From Dorea sp. AM10-31 (GTDB taxonomy: Bacteria; Bacillota; Clostridia; Lachnospirales; Lachnospiraceae), in contig NZ_QTUV01000004.1 in the NCBI RefSeq assembly GCF_003435815.1, positions 1-64,000 on the forward strand: a stretch of 64,000 nucleotides of DNA. Direction: 5' to 3'. Position 1 is the stretch's first letter. Every line of letters begins with the position of its first letter. Shown in pieces: positions 17,931 through 26,646 of the stretch. Under the pieces are notes generated by a model, which was not told the DNA's origin, ran no database searches, and saw only the letters and a list, made by a program, of their open reading frames with translations. A program made the position numbers and the translations under genes.

Positions 17931-18431
17931 ATGAATAAAATTACCGTTCGCATGACAAAAGAATATCTTTATGATTTCCTTTTGTTTCATGCTTATTCAA
18001 AATTCAGCGGATTTCTGATCAACATTCTTGGACTGGCAGTTGCCTTTATGGGAGTCATTATGTATACGACGAATCATACAGGAGTGACAGGTCTTGTTTT
18101 TTACCTGATCGCAGCAGTGATTTTCCTTGGCGGTACACCGTTGCAGCTTAAGATGCGTGCAGCAAAGCAAGTGGAAGTGAACCAGGAATATTGCAATCCT
18201 GTGGATTATACATTTTCAGATGAAGGTATTGTTGCAGAAAATGATGGAAATACAAAGAATTATAAATGGGATGAGATCGAGCGTGCAGTGGTAACGCCGA
18301 AGACGATAGGTATTTATTATGGAAAAGATAATGCAATAATCATTCCAAAAGTTGATTTTGGTGATCAGTTTGTACCGATTTTTACGATCATTGCAACGCA
18401 GCTTGGGCAGAGCAAAGTGCGTATGCACTAA
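17931..18431 (+). CDS. YcxB-like small membrane protein
   Basis: A 166-residue protein with two hydrophobic segments (about residues 22-70) and a soluble C-terminal half (FSDEGIVAENDGNTKNYKWDEIERAV, then YYGKDNAIIIPK) like the YcxB domain. Function of this domain is not established. It has a clear AGGAGG ribosome site and stands alone between a terminator and the DeoR gene. Two other proteins of similar design are at 61402 and 62204. Confidence 0.6.
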   Translation: MNKITVRMTKEYLYDFLLFHAYSKFSGFLINILGLAVAFMGVIMYTTNHTGVTGLVFYLIAAVIFLGGTPLQLKMRAAKQVEVNQEYCNPVDYTFSDEGIVAENDGNTKNYKWDEIERAVVTPKTIGIYYGKDNAIIIPKVDFGDQFVPIFTIIATQLGQSKVRMH

Positions 18432-18569
18432 TGGCAATGCAGTCGTTGTTGTTATAGATTCTGCCGGAGAAAACTGCCAGTGGCAGAGTCATAAGATGAT
18501 ATGAAATATAAGAGGAAAAGTACAAGAAGAGAGCAAATGTTCTCGGTAATAAATTATAAGGTGATAGAA

Positions 18570-19331
18570 ATGGAAGAACGCAGACAGGCAATATTACGAA
18601 AACTGGAAGAAAAAGGAAGTGTCAGAGTAGCAGAACTCAGTAAAGAACTGGGATGTTCAGAAGTGACGATCCGAAACGATATTAAAAATATGGATCAGGA
18701 AGGGCTTCTGAAACGTACCCATGGCGGGGCATTGCAGATTGACAGCAAGACGGTAAGAAAATATTCGGCAGAGAGTATTTACCGCAATGTAGAGCGTAAA
18801 AAACAGATCGCAGCCTGTGCCTACGCATTTATTGAGGACAGAGATACGATTATTATAGATGATGCATCAAGCAGTTTTTACCTGGCTGCTTATATCAAAG
18901 AACATCCGGAGAAAAGACTTGCCGTTGTAACAAATTCTCTGCTTGCGGGCAATGAGCTGGCTGGGGTAGATCATGTAGAACTTTATATGATTGGTGGACA
19001 TGTAGGCGGACATCTGTCCGCAACAATGGGAGAAGCAGCACTTCAGAATATGGAACAGTTCCATGTAGATAAAGCATTTATTGGTGTGCACAGTATTAAT
19101 TTTGATGTGGGACTGACGTCGATTGCGACACCGCAGATGCAGGTGAAACGTACGATACTGAAAGTTGCGGAACAGGTTTATGTACTTGCTGACAGCAGTA
19201 AATTCGGAGGCGGATACGTCTCTGTGATCTGCCCGATCCAGGATGTATATAAGATTATCACGGACAGTGATGTGAGCAGAGAGAACATTAAAAAAGCGCA
19301 GGAATCCAATATCTCTCTTGTGATTGCATAG
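18570..19331 (+). CDS. DeoR-family transcriptional regulator
   Basis: A 253-residue repressor. The N-terminal winged helix starts MEERRQAILRKLEEKGSVRV and ends with the DeoR signature IRNDIKNMDQEGLLKRTHGGA; the C-terminal sugar-phosphate sensor has TIIIDDASSSFYLA, TNSLLAGNEL and GVHSINFDVGLTS. I use the ATG at 18570 because AAGGTGAT is 5 bases upstream; an earlier start would add 23 residues without a ribosome site. It is the best candidate to bind the ACGAAA repeats before pdxA. A GntR-type gene follows 53 bases downstream. Confidence 0.85.
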   Translation: MEERRQAILRKLEEKGSVRVAELSKELGCSEVTIRNDIKNMDQEGLLKRTHGGALQIDSKTVRKYSAESIYRNVERKKQIAACAYAFIEDRDTIIIDDASSSFYLAAYIKEHPEKRLAVVTNSLLAGNELAGVDHVELYMIGGHVGGHLSATMGEAALQNMEQFHVDKAFIGVHSINFDVGLTSIATPQMQVKRTILKVAEQVYVLADSSKFGGGYVSVICPIQDVYKIITDSDVSRENIKKAQESNISLVIA

Positions 19332-19384
19332 AGGATATGTACAGGATTATATGGAGAAGAATGTAAGACCGGAAGGTGAAAAGT

Positions 19385-20065
19385 ATGGCACGCGAAGAGA
19401 AGGCATATGCCAGGGTTATAGAAAAAGTAAAGAAAATGATTTTGTCCGGTGAATTAAAACCGGGTGAAAAGCTGCCACCGGAAAGGGAATTTGCAGAGAA
19501 ACTGGAAGTCAGCCGTAATTCTGTGCGGGAAGCGATAAGGATTATGGATATGATGGGAATCATCAGCTCACAGCAAGGCTCCGGCAATTATGTTACCTGT
19601 GAATTTCAGAAGAGCATCACCGAGACGATGGCGATGATGTTTGCCATGGATCAGGTCAATGACAAACAGATCTCACAGGTACGATACTCTCTGGAAGTGC
19701 TTGCATTTACACTGGCTCTGGATCGTGTGAGGGAGGAGGATCTTGCAAAGATGGAAGAGTGCGTAGAGAAGCTGGATAAGAACGGTGACAGCAAAAACAA
19801 TGCAACGCTTGATAAGATCATTCACTACACGCTTGCAAGAGCGTCCGGGAATCAGCTTCTGATTGATATTCTGGAAGCGTGCTCCGGTGTATTTGATATC
19901 TTTATTGAAGATATGCGATATGGGATTTTGAAAAACGAAAATCGAAAAACAGAATTAAACGAGTGTCACAGACATCTTGTGGATGCACTCAGAGAAGGTG
20001 ACAGAGAGAAAGGACTTCAGGCACTTAAGTGGCATTTCGAGATGATCGATGAAGTACTTGGTTAA
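19385..20065 (+). CDS. GntR/FadR-family regulator with FCD domain
   Basis: A 226-residue regulator. Residues 1-75 are a GntR winged helix (LSGELKPGEKLPPEREFAEKL then SRNSVREAIRIMDMMG); the rest is the helical FCD effector domain (IHYTLARASGNQLLID, HRHLVDALREGDREKGLQALKWHFE). LldR-type members control L-lactate use, and directly downstream are the ruins of an Etf-linked lactate dehydrogenase operon, so it is probably an orphaned LldR-like protein. Ribosome site GGAAGGTG precedes the ATG at 19385. Confidence 0.85.
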   Translation: MAREEKAYARVIEKVKKMILSGELKPGEKLPPEREFAEKLEVSRNSVREAIRIMDMMGIISSQQGSGNYVTCEFQKSITETMAMMFAMDQVNDKQISQVRYSLEVLAFTLALDRVREEDLAKMEECVEKLDKNGDSKNNATLDKIIHYTLARASGNQLLIDILEACSGVFDIFIEDMRYGILKNENRKTELNECHRHLVDALREGDREKGLQALKWHFEMIDEVLG

Positions 20066-20086
20066 GAAAAGCTCTGTAGATTTTTG

Positions 20087-20145
20087 AAAGAGTTCTTTTA
20101 AGTAGACATGGTAAATAACCCAAATCTACTTAAGGGGACTCTTTT
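20087..20145 (+). terminator. Terminator after the GntR-type gene
   Basis: A long imperfect stem (AAAGAGTTC and TTTTAAGTAGA against TCTACTTAAGG and GGACTCTTT) ends in a short T run. Confidence 0.7.
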
Positions 20146-20163
20146 TATGTTATAACGATATGA

Positions 20164-20277
20164 AACAGTGTTCCAAAAGCTCCAATCTTTAAAACAGCGC
20201 ATTATTGTCTGGTGGGAGATCTTTATGAGATACTGCCACAGTTGAGTCAGAAGATCGAAGCAAAGAAGGGAGCATAA
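20164..20277 (+). pseudogene. Remnant: C-terminus of electron-transfer flavoprotein alpha (EtfA)
   Basis: In frame from 20179 the translation reads [20 protein letters not shown] and then a short tail to the stop at 20275-20277. This matches the C-terminal end of EtfA, where APIF-ADY-IVGDLYE is conserved. There is no start, and upstream the frame meets a stop at 20161. It sits three bases before a GlcD remnant, the gene order of Etf-linked lactate dehydrogenases (LctB-LctC-LctD). Confidence 0.75.
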
Positions 20278-20279
20278 TC

Positions 20280-20545
20280 ATGGGAAATTATAAAAAATCC
20301 GCAGAAGAGATTTCAACGATCATGAAATATGCATATGAGCAGGCAATTCCGGTTACACCGCGTGGATCCGGAACCGGTCTGGTAGGTTCTTCGGTAGCGA
20401 TCAAGCATGATTTCTTCTATCCACCGGATCCGGGAGAAAAATCTGCAACGATCGGTGGAAATATCAGCACAAATGCAGGTGGTATGCGTGCCGTGAAATA
20501 TGGTGTGACGATATTCTGAATCCGCACAAGATTGCGCAGATATAA
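20280..20545 (+). pseudogene. Remnant: GlcD-type FAD-linked lactate/glycolate dehydrogenase with internal deletions
   Basis: Three blocks of a GlcD protein remain. The first ([20 protein letters not shown]) is the FAD-binding start. It jumps to [20 protein letters not shown], losing about 60 residues. After VKYGVT the frame shifts, and the sequence continues in another frame as [10 protein letters not shown] and a stop at 20543-20545, the usual GlcD C-terminus. A complete protein would have about 460 residues, so most of the gene has been deleted in at least two steps. Confidence 0.8.
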
Positions 20546-20641
20546 AATTTTCGACTGCAGTTTAGACTAAAGTACTGGTTTGCGTGAACTAATTGTGATA
20601 TGATTAAAAAAACGAAATTATACATTAGGAGGTATTTCGAA

Positions 20642-21715
20642 ATGAACGAAAGAATTGACCGCGTATTGAAAAAAATGGAAGATAAAGGACTGTCTCAGTT
20701 ATTAGTATCTGATCCGCTGAGTATCCGTTTCCTGACAGGAATCATGGTTAATCCGGGAGAGAGATTATACGCACTGCTTCTGAGAGCAAACGGAAAACAT
20801 ACTTTATTCTTAAACTACCTGTATTATGTATCAAACACAGGATTTGAAGAAGTATGGTTCAGCGATATGGACGACCAGATCGGTGTTCTGATGGAACACA
20901 TTGATACAGAGAGTACACTTGGAATCGACAAGACATGGCCGGCTCGTTTCTTGATCCCGCTTCAGGAGCGCTGCCCGAAGATGAAAACAATCTGGGGATC
21001 TGATTGTGTAGATGATGTTCGTGCCTGCAAGAACGCAGAAGAGATCCAGATCATGAAAGAAGCTTCCATCATCAATGATAAAGTTATGGAGAGAGCTGCT
21101 GAGTATATCAAAGAAGGCATGACAGAGAAACAGGTTGCTGATTTCATTGATGCTGAGTATTTAAAAGAGGGGGCAAGCGGAGTAAGCTTTGATACAATCG
21201 TATGCTTCGGACCAAATGCTGCTGACCAGCATCACACACCAAGTGAGACACGTACATTAAAAGCCGGTGAATGTGTATTGATTGATATGGGATGTATCTG
21301 GAAAGGATACTGCTCAGATATGACAAGAACATTCTACTGCAAGAGTGTAGATGATGAGCAGGCTGCTATTCACGATCTTGTTCGTACGGCAGTTGAGAAA
21401 GCAGAAGCAGTAATCAAACCGGGTATGCGTTTCTGCGATATCGATGCACAGGCAAGAGATTTGATCGATGAGGCTGGATACAGCGAGTACTGGAGAATCC
21501 GTCTTGGACACTTCATCGGACAGGAAGATCACGAGTACGGTGATGTAAGCCCGATCAACAAGAATGTTGCTGAGCCGGGAATGATCTTCTCTATCGAGCC
21601 GGGAATCTACATCGAAGGCAAATACGGTGTCCGTGTAGAAGACCTTGTTCTTGTAACGGAAGACGGACATGAACTTCTGAACGCAGTAGATAAGAAATAT
21701 CGTATTGTTGGATAA
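20642..21715 (+). CDS. M24-family metallopeptidase, second copy
   Basis: A 357-residue paralogue of the protein at 8729, sharing the N-terminal creatinase-like domain and all metal ligands: Asp pair in LIDMGCIWKGYCSDMTRT, His in RLGHFIGQEDHE, Glu in SIEPGIYI and VEDLVLVT. The ATG at 20642 follows TAGGAGGT by 8 bases; the earlier in-frame ATG at 20600 lacks one. It is a single-gene unit ended by a terminator. Substrate preference (Xaa-Pro or other) cannot be settled from sequence. Being close to the proline-reducing genes in the same chromosome segment is suggestive only. Confidence 0.85.
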   Translation: MNERIDRVLKKMEDKGLSQLLVSDPLSIRFLTGIMVNPGERLYALLLRANGKHTLFLNYLYYVSNTGFEEVWFSDMDDQIGVLMEHIDTESTLGIDKTWPARFLIPLQERCPKMKTIWGSDCVDDVRACKNAEEIQIMKEASIINDKVMERAAEYIKEGMTEKQVADFIDAEYLKEGASGVSFDTIVCFGPNAADQHHTPSETRTLKAGECVLIDMGCIWKGYCSDMTRTFYCKSVDDEQAAIHDLVRTAVEKAEAVIKPGMRFCDIDAQARDLIDEAGYSEYWRIRLGHFIGQEDHEYGDVSPINKNVAEPGMIFSIEPGIYIEGKYGVRVEDLVLVTEDGHELLNAVDKKYRIVG

Positions 21716-21781
21716 TCAGGTTTCTATCTGAATTGTTTTAAATATGTAAGGTTCATCACGTTTATGGGATGATTGATTTAG

Positions 21782-21817
21782 AAAATGCTGGGACTGTTCA
21801 AGTTTCAGCATTTTCTT
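21782..21817 (+). terminator. Terminator after the second M24 gene
   Basis: AAAATGCTG pairs with CAGCATTTT over a 15-base loop, followed by CTTT. The remaining gap to 22006 contains no gene I can support. Confidence 0.6.
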
Positions 21818-22006
21818 TACAGAAGCGCTGATGGGAGCAGATCTGATACTGATTCCGACAGTGAATACGAAAGCAGAGCCATCCGAGATACTTCTGGTGC
21901 TTTTCTTGATTAAGCTAAATATGGGATCAAAAAATGAATAACATTCGTACACATAAGCTGCCTTTTCGCATATTCTAAATAAGAAAAAATATGCAGGAGG
22001 CAGCTT

Positions 22007-23152
22007 ATGCCATATTCAATTATGCTGGACGCGGGACACGGAGGAACCGATCCGGGTGCTGTTTATAATGGCAGAAGAGAAAAAGATGATACTCTGCGGC
22101 TTGTACTTGCAATCGGACAGATTCTGCAGAACCGCGGAGTAGATGTAGAATATACACGGACGACAGATATTTATGAGACACCGTTTCAGAAAGCAATGGA
22201 GGCAAATGAAGCAGGTGTCGATTATTTTGTTTCTATTCATCGCAACTCTTTTGAACAGGATAATATTGTATCCGGTGTAGAAAGCCTGGTTTACGATCTT
22301 TCCGGAATCAAATACAGGATGGCGGAAAATATCAATGCGAATCTCGAAACGGTAGGCTTTGTAAATCTGGGTGTGAAAGCAAGACCAAATCTTGTTGTTC
22401 TGAAACGGACAAAAATGCCGGCAGTTCTCGTTGAAGTCGGATTCCTTAATTCAAATACAGACAATCAGTTATTTGACGAGAATTTTGATGATATCGCACT
22501 TGCAATTGCAGATGGGATACTGGAAACGCTGGAAGAAGTGGCGAGAGAAAGTGCTGTGAACCAGACGGAAACCGGGCAGGAAATGTTGTCATCTGAGAGC
22601 GGTGAAAGCAGACAGAACGGAGCATATTTTGAGAATAGTGAAAATAAACAAAACGAGACATATTTTGAAGATAGAAATAAAGCATATGTGGAATATTCTG
22701 AAGATAATGTTTCAGATAAAATCGCTGGTGCTGCAGAAAATCCAGGAGTTTTACAGGATATGAGACAGGATCAAAGCGTAGAGTTATCCGGGAATACTGC
22801 TACATTGAACAATAATATAGAAACAACCAGAAACATTACAACGAACAACAGCGCAGAACCATCCGGAAATACAATTTCGGGCAACGTCATCTCAGACAAC
22901 AGATTATCTGAGAAAGCCCGCCTGCCACGTCCGGGTGCTTACCGTGTACAGGTCGGTCTGTACCGCAATTGGGTATATGCACAGCGCCTGTTAGATGAAC
23001 TTCTGGCGGCAGGCTATCCGGCATATCTGGATGAATCCGGTCCGTATATCCGCGTGCAGGTTGGTCCATTCATGACGCTTATGGAAGCTGTCCGTATGGA
23101 GAGAAAACTCCGCAGAGACGGGTACGATACACTTGTCATCCGGGGAAAATAA
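22007..23152 (+). CDS. N-acetylmuramoyl-L-alanine amidase with SPOR domain
   Basis: A 381-residue cell-wall hydrolase. Residues 1-180 are an Amidase_3 domain: MLDAGHGGTDPGA carries the first zinc His, SIHRNSF the second, and VLVEVGFLNS the catalytic Glu. A low-complexity Asn/Glu/Ser linker (about 185-300) joins a C-terminal SPOR domain (YRVQVGLYRNWVYAQRLLDE and VQVGPFMTLMEAVRMERKL), which binds denuded peptidoglycan at the septum. No signal peptide is visible at the N-terminus, odd for an exported enzyme; some sporulation amidases of clostridia share this. It is transcribed alone. Confidence 0.88.
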   Translation: MPYSIMLDAGHGGTDPGAVYNGRREKDDTLRLVLAIGQILQNRGVDVEYTRTTDIYETPFQKAMEANEAGVDYFVSIHRNSFEQDNIVSGVESLVYDLSGIKYRMAENINANLETVGFVNLGVKARPNLVVLKRTKMPAVLVEVGFLNSNTDNQLFDENFDDIALAIADGILETLEEVARESAVNQTETGQEMLSSESGESRQNGAYFENSENKQNETYFEDRNKAYVEYSEDNVSDKIAGAAENPGVLQDMRQDQSVELSGNTATLNNNIETTRNITTNNSAEPSGNTISGNVISDNRLSEKARLPRPGAYRVQVGLYRNWVYAQRLLDELLAAGYPAYLDESGPYIRVQVGPFMTLMEAVRMERKLRRDGYDTLVIRGK

Positions 23153-23359
23153 AATACCGATGCTCATAAAATTTCAGGCAGAGTTTTACAAGAGTTTAAC
23201 ATAAGATACTCCTTAGATTTTACGCTCTATACTTATAATGATACCAGAACCAGAGAACGAAAGCCACATGAGCGCCGCTCATAAGTGGCTGTAAATTCCA
23301 AGGATTCACAAAGATATAAGCATAATAGAGGTTTTGTTCCGGATGAGGAGGGAAAAGTT

Positions 23360-23626
23360 ATGAACTTTATATGGGAAACGGTAAATAAATATGTCCCTGA
23401 AAATATGGCAGACGGTGTGTTCCTGACAACGTTGATCGTAGGCTGGTGCGTGCTGGTATTTGGTGTTGGAATGTTATTTTGCGTAATGGCAGCAGGATCT
23501 ACATCGGCAGGATGCATTGTAAATGTAATGTGCATGGCACTTTATGCGGCAATCATCTTCGGATTGTTCGGAGGTATTTTCTATCTGTTCCGCCATCACA
23601 GACCGGGAGCCGGAAGTGCAAGATAG
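23360..23626 (+). CDS. Small two-helix membrane protein
   Basis: An 88-residue protein with two hydrophobic helices (about residues 20-45 and 52-75) and a basic C-terminus. GAGGAGG lies just upstream of the ATG at 23360. I do not recognise a family. Its last codons overlap the beginning of a nuclease-gene remnant in another frame, so its true C-terminus may have been altered by that insertion or deletion. Confidence 0.5.
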   Translation: MNFIWETVNKYVPENMADGVFLTTLIVGWCVLVFGVGMLFCVMAAGSTSAGCIVNVMCMALYAAIIFGLFGGIFYLFRHHRPGAGSAR

Positions 23627-23772
23627 ATTTTGTATTGGAAATCTTGCAGGAACTCGGTAATATCCCAGAAGCATTTCAGACCCGGATACAACCAGAAAAA
23701 GATTTACAGGCTTTAACAAAAGTTATAAAAAATAAGTTGAAAAGATGCTTTGTTGGTGTTAAACTCCTATAA
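23617..23772 (+). pseudogene. Remnant of an Rpn/PD-(D/E)XK nuclease gene
   Basis: The 51 codons to the stop at 23770 contain LEILQELGNIPEAFQTRI and EKDLQAL, matching the C-terminal tail of the longer copy at 23906-24421 (LEILQELGDVPEALQTRI). There is no start and no catalytic domain. It is the tail end of a lost paralogue. Confidence 0.65.
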
Positions 23773-23788
23773 AAGCATCTTTTTCTTT
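23738..23788 (+). terminator. Terminator after the nuclease remnant
   Basis: AAAAGATGCTTT pairs with AAAGCATCTTTT, followed by a T-rich run. Confidence 0.7.
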
Positions 23789-23905
23789 TGCGCTTTTGAA
23801 GCGTGTCTATTTATATCTAAAGTATCTGAAAGGAATTCATGCTTTTAAATTTCACGAATAACAGCAGGAGTCCTGAAGGTACTAAAAAGACCGCACAAAT
23901 TTCTT

Positions 23906-24421
23906 GTGAAGGACTCACAAAAGAAATCAACAGTACTGGAAGGCTATACATATTTTGTGGAAAAGGTAAGAGAGAATCAAAGGCAGGAAATGAATCTGGA
24001 AGAAGCAGTGGACAGTGCGATAAAAGATTGCATAGATAATCATGTATTGGAAGACTTTTTCAAAAACAGAAGGGATGAAGTGAAGAAAATGACACATCTG
24101 GATTACACATGGGAAAAGCGGGAAAGATTAATACGCATGGAAGAGTATGCAGATGGAAAAGCGGAAGGAATGCGTGAGGGCGAAGCTGCTGGAATGCTGA
24201 AAGGCAAAGCCGCTGGAATACGTGAGGGCGAAGCTGTTGGCAAACTAAAAGGTAAGATAGATTCTCTGCTGGAAATTTTACAGGAACTCGGCGATGTTCC
24301 AGAAGCGCTTCAAACTCGAATTAAATCAGAAAAAGATTTACAGGTTTTGACAAGCTGGCTGAAAGCAGTGGCGAGAGCAGATTCTGTGGAAGAGTTTCAA
24401 GCGAAAGCAGGACTGCTATAA
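23906..24421 (+). pseudogene. 5'-truncated Rpn-family recombination-promoting nuclease
   Basis: The 171 codons cover only the C-terminal part of an Rpn/PD-(D/E)XK transposase-like protein: the YTYFVEKVRENQRQEM helix, AIKDCIDNHVLEDFF, then a run of glycine-lysine or glycine-glutamate repeats (KAEGMREGEAAGMLKGK) and the LEILQELGDVPEALQ tail. The N-terminal nuclease core is missing. The frame just upstream (23839-23905) may be the last trace of it, out of frame. Such genes spread and decay commonly in Lachnospiraceae. Confidence 0.6.
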
Positions 24422-24511
24422 TTACTATATTTTGACGCGCCACCGGCTTTTATGTTATTATTGATACGATTGATACACATATCAGGAAATAATATAAAAG
24501 CGGAGGCATAT

Positions 24512-25198
24512 ATGGCAGGTCGTTTAGAGTTTAAAGAAAAATTAGGTGATATATTAAAAGAAGCAGTTGCACAGGGCGGCGAGATGCAGAAAGAGGAAGT
24601 CGAGAAGTTTTTCTCAGAAGACGGACTTTCCGAAGAGCAGATTGATCTTGTGTGTGATTATCTGTTGTCTCAGAAAGTATCGGTTTATGGTTATCAGAAG
24701 AAGTCGGGCGTAGTGAGAATGGCGGAAGAGCCGACAAAACTCAGTACAGAAGAACAGGCATATCTCGTGGAATACCGCAGAAGTATCGAAGAGATACAGA
24801 AGAAAACGGCAAAAGAACCGATGGAAGAGAAGATGGCTTACTATCTTCCGAAGATCGTGGATGAAGCATTGAAAATGCATCGCGGTAATGTATTCCTTGG
24901 AGATATGATACAGGAAGGAAGTTTAAGTCTGGTACTCGCCCTTTCCCAGACAGAGGAAGAAGAGAAGATTATGGAAAAAGTACGGGCAGGAATCGATGTA
25001 CTTCTGGAGTCACAGGATGAGACAACGAGAAGAGATCACCGCATGGTAGAGAAAGTCTCAGATCTGGATCAGGCGATCCGTGATATGACCGAGGAGAATG
25101 GAAGAAAAGTTGCAGTGGATGAAGTTGCAGATAAGCTTGGAATTACAGAAGCAGAGATCGCAGATATTCTGAAATTAGCAGGAGAAGAGGTGGAATAA
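24512..25198 (+). CDS. Sigma-70-like protein lacking core promoter-recognition regions
   Basis: A 228-residue protein. The first 70 residues resemble sigma region 1.1 (EEQIDLVCDYLLSQKVSVYG). A stretch near 130-150 (HRGNVFLGDMIQEGSLSLVLAL) looks like sigma region 2.1-2.2, which binds the polymerase clamp. The end (MTEENGRKVAVDEVADKLGI) resembles region 3. Regions 2.3-2.4 and 4, which read the -10 and -35 boxes, are missing. It could be an anti-sigma-like or polymerase-binding modulator; family assignment is tentative. GCGGAGG precedes the ATG. Its stop codon lies inside the terminator hairpin. Confidence 0.55.
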   Translation: MAGRLEFKEKLGDILKEAVAQGGEMQKEEVEKFFSEDGLSEEQIDLVCDYLLSQKVSVYGYQKKSGVVRMAEEPTKLSTEEQAYLVEYRRSIEEIQKKTAKEPMEEKMAYYLPKIVDEALKMHRGNVFLGDMIQEGSLSLVLALSQTEEEEKIMEKVRAGIDVLLESQDETTRRDHRMVEKVSDLDQAIRDMTEENGRKVAVDEVADKLGITEAEIADILKLAGEEVE

Positions 25199-25213
25199 TC
25201 CACCTCTTAATTT
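25187..25213 (+). terminator. Bidirectional terminator overlapping a stop codon
   Basis: GAGGTGGA and TCCACCTC form an 8-bp stem over ATAA, which is the end of the upstream gene including its stop; TTAATTTT follows. Confidence 0.7.
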
Positions 25214-25217
25214 TGCC

Positions 25218-26498
25218 CTAATCTTCTTCGCCCTCTTCTTCCGGCTGTGGTTCCGGCAAGTAAGCATGGACAGTTTCGATACGGTTTTTGTCTAGTTTTT
25301 CGACAATAAGACGGATACCATCTTCCGTTGTGATTGAATCTCCGACTTCCGGAAGACGATCCAGATGTTCGATGATAAATCCACCGAGGGAATCATAATC
25401 TTCTGAAGTAAGATCAAGATCCAGACGGTCATTTAAGTCATCCAGATTCGTGGAACCTTCAATCAGGTACTCCCGTTCGCCGACTTCCTGTACGAAATCT
25501 TCTTCATTTTCATCATATTCATCGTGGATTTCACCGACGATCTCCTCCAGAATGTCTTCAAGTGTAATCAGACCGGAAGTTTCGCCATACTCATCCAGAA
25601 CGATGGCGATATTGAAAGAGGATTCTCGCATCTCAACGAGAAGTTCGGAAATATTCTTATACTCATAAGTGAAATATGCTTCTCTTAAAATATCACGGAT
25701 ATGAAATTCTTTCGTATTATCATATAAAAGAAGATCCTTCATATTGATTGTACCGATCACATTGTCGGTTGTATCTTCAAAAATCGGAAGTCTTGTAAAT
25801 TTATCTTCTCGGAAAATCTCAATCAGTTCTTCGTAAGTCGATTCCACATCTGCAAATGTTACATGTACACGCGGTACCATAACATCTTTTGCCTTCGCAT
25901 CTCCTAAATCAACCACGTTGTAGATCATTTCTTTCTCATCGGATTCAATAACTCCTTCCTCATGGCTGACATTTACAATGGTACGAAGTTCATTTTCAGT
26001 CATTGTACGATTCTTCGCATTTGGATCGATATGAAAAATAAGAAGAATCAAAGAGGACAGTCCATTGATGATGAAAATAACCGGTGTCATGACTTTCATG
26101 AGAAAGCTGATGACAGGTGAATAAAGCAGAGAAATCTTCTCCGCGTAAACAGTCGCAGTTGTCTTTGGCGTGATTTCTCCGAACAGAAGAATCAGCACTG
26201 TAATGATCGCACTTGCGACAGCGACCATAGATCCGCCCAGCTTGTAGGCAATAGTTGTTGCCAGAGAAGCGGCAGCCGTATTCACGATATTATTTCCAAT
26301 GAGGATTGTACTTAGCAATTTGCTGGAATTTTCCGTGATACGAAGTACAGTCTTCGCGCGCTTATTGCCTTCTTCTTCCAATGTGCGCATGCGAATCTGA
26401 CTTGCAGTTGTAAGAGCCGTTTCTGCGGAAGAAAAGAACCCCGACAGAAGCAGCAGAATTATCAGAATTATAAATTGTATGGCGTCATCCGAACCCAA
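25218..26498 (-). CDS. CNNM/HlyC-CorC-family transporter with CBS pair
   Basis: A 426-residue membrane protein. After an N-terminal hydrophobic region of about three or four helices (residues 5-160, CNNM/DUF21 domain, SGFFSSAETALTTASQIR signature) come two CBS domains (VMVPRVHVTFADVESTYEEL and the SSFNIAIVLDEYGETSGLI block) and a CorC_HlyC domain (REYLIEGSTNLDDLNDRLDL). Relatives move Mg2+ or other divalent ions. I place the start at a TTG, 26498, because AAGGAG is 8 bases upstream; an ATG at 26546 would add 16 residues but lacks a ribosome site. Transcribed alone. Confidence 0.85.
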   Translation of the reverse strand: MGSDDAIQFIILIILLLLSGFFSSAETALTTASQIRMRTLEEEGNKRAKTVLRITENSSKLLSTILIGNNIVNTAAASLATTIAYKLGGSMVAVASAIITVLILLFGEITPKTTATVYAEKISLLYSPVISFLMKVMTPVIFIINGLSSLILLIFHIDPNAKNRTMTENELRTIVNVSHEEGVIESDEKEMIYNVVDLGDAKAKDVMVPRVHVTFADVESTYEELIEIFREDKFTRLPIFEDTTDNVIGTINMKDLLLYDNTKEFHIRDILREAYFTYEYKNISELLVEMRESSFNIAIVLDEYGETSGLITLEDILEEIVGEIHDEYDENEEDFVQEVGEREYLIEGSTNLDDLNDRLDLDLTSEDYDSLGGFIIEHLDRLPEVGDSITTEDGIRLIVEKLDKNRIETVHAYLPEPQPEEEGEED

Positions 26499-26570
26499 TT
26501 TAAATATCACTCCTTTTGGTTTGTATATGGCACTAATATAGCGCATTTCATGGTATTTTGCAAGAGTTCG

Positions 26571-26599
26571 TTGAATTTGCAGTTTATTTATTGTATGAT
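26571..26599 (+). promoter_or_regulatory. Promoter of the murB-rapZ-whiA-crh operon
   Basis: TTGAAT (26571-26576) and TATGAT (26594-26599) with a 17-base spacer, 48 bases before murB. Confidence 0.65.
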
Positions 26600-26646
26600 G
26601 TACAAGGAATAAAAGACAAACTCTATTTTATAAGGAGAAATCATAG

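Noticed and set aside
22600..22900. Asn/Glu-rich stretch of the amidase as a separate repeat array or CRISPR
   Set aside because: It is a low-complexity linker inside one open frame, without equal-length repeats or spacers.
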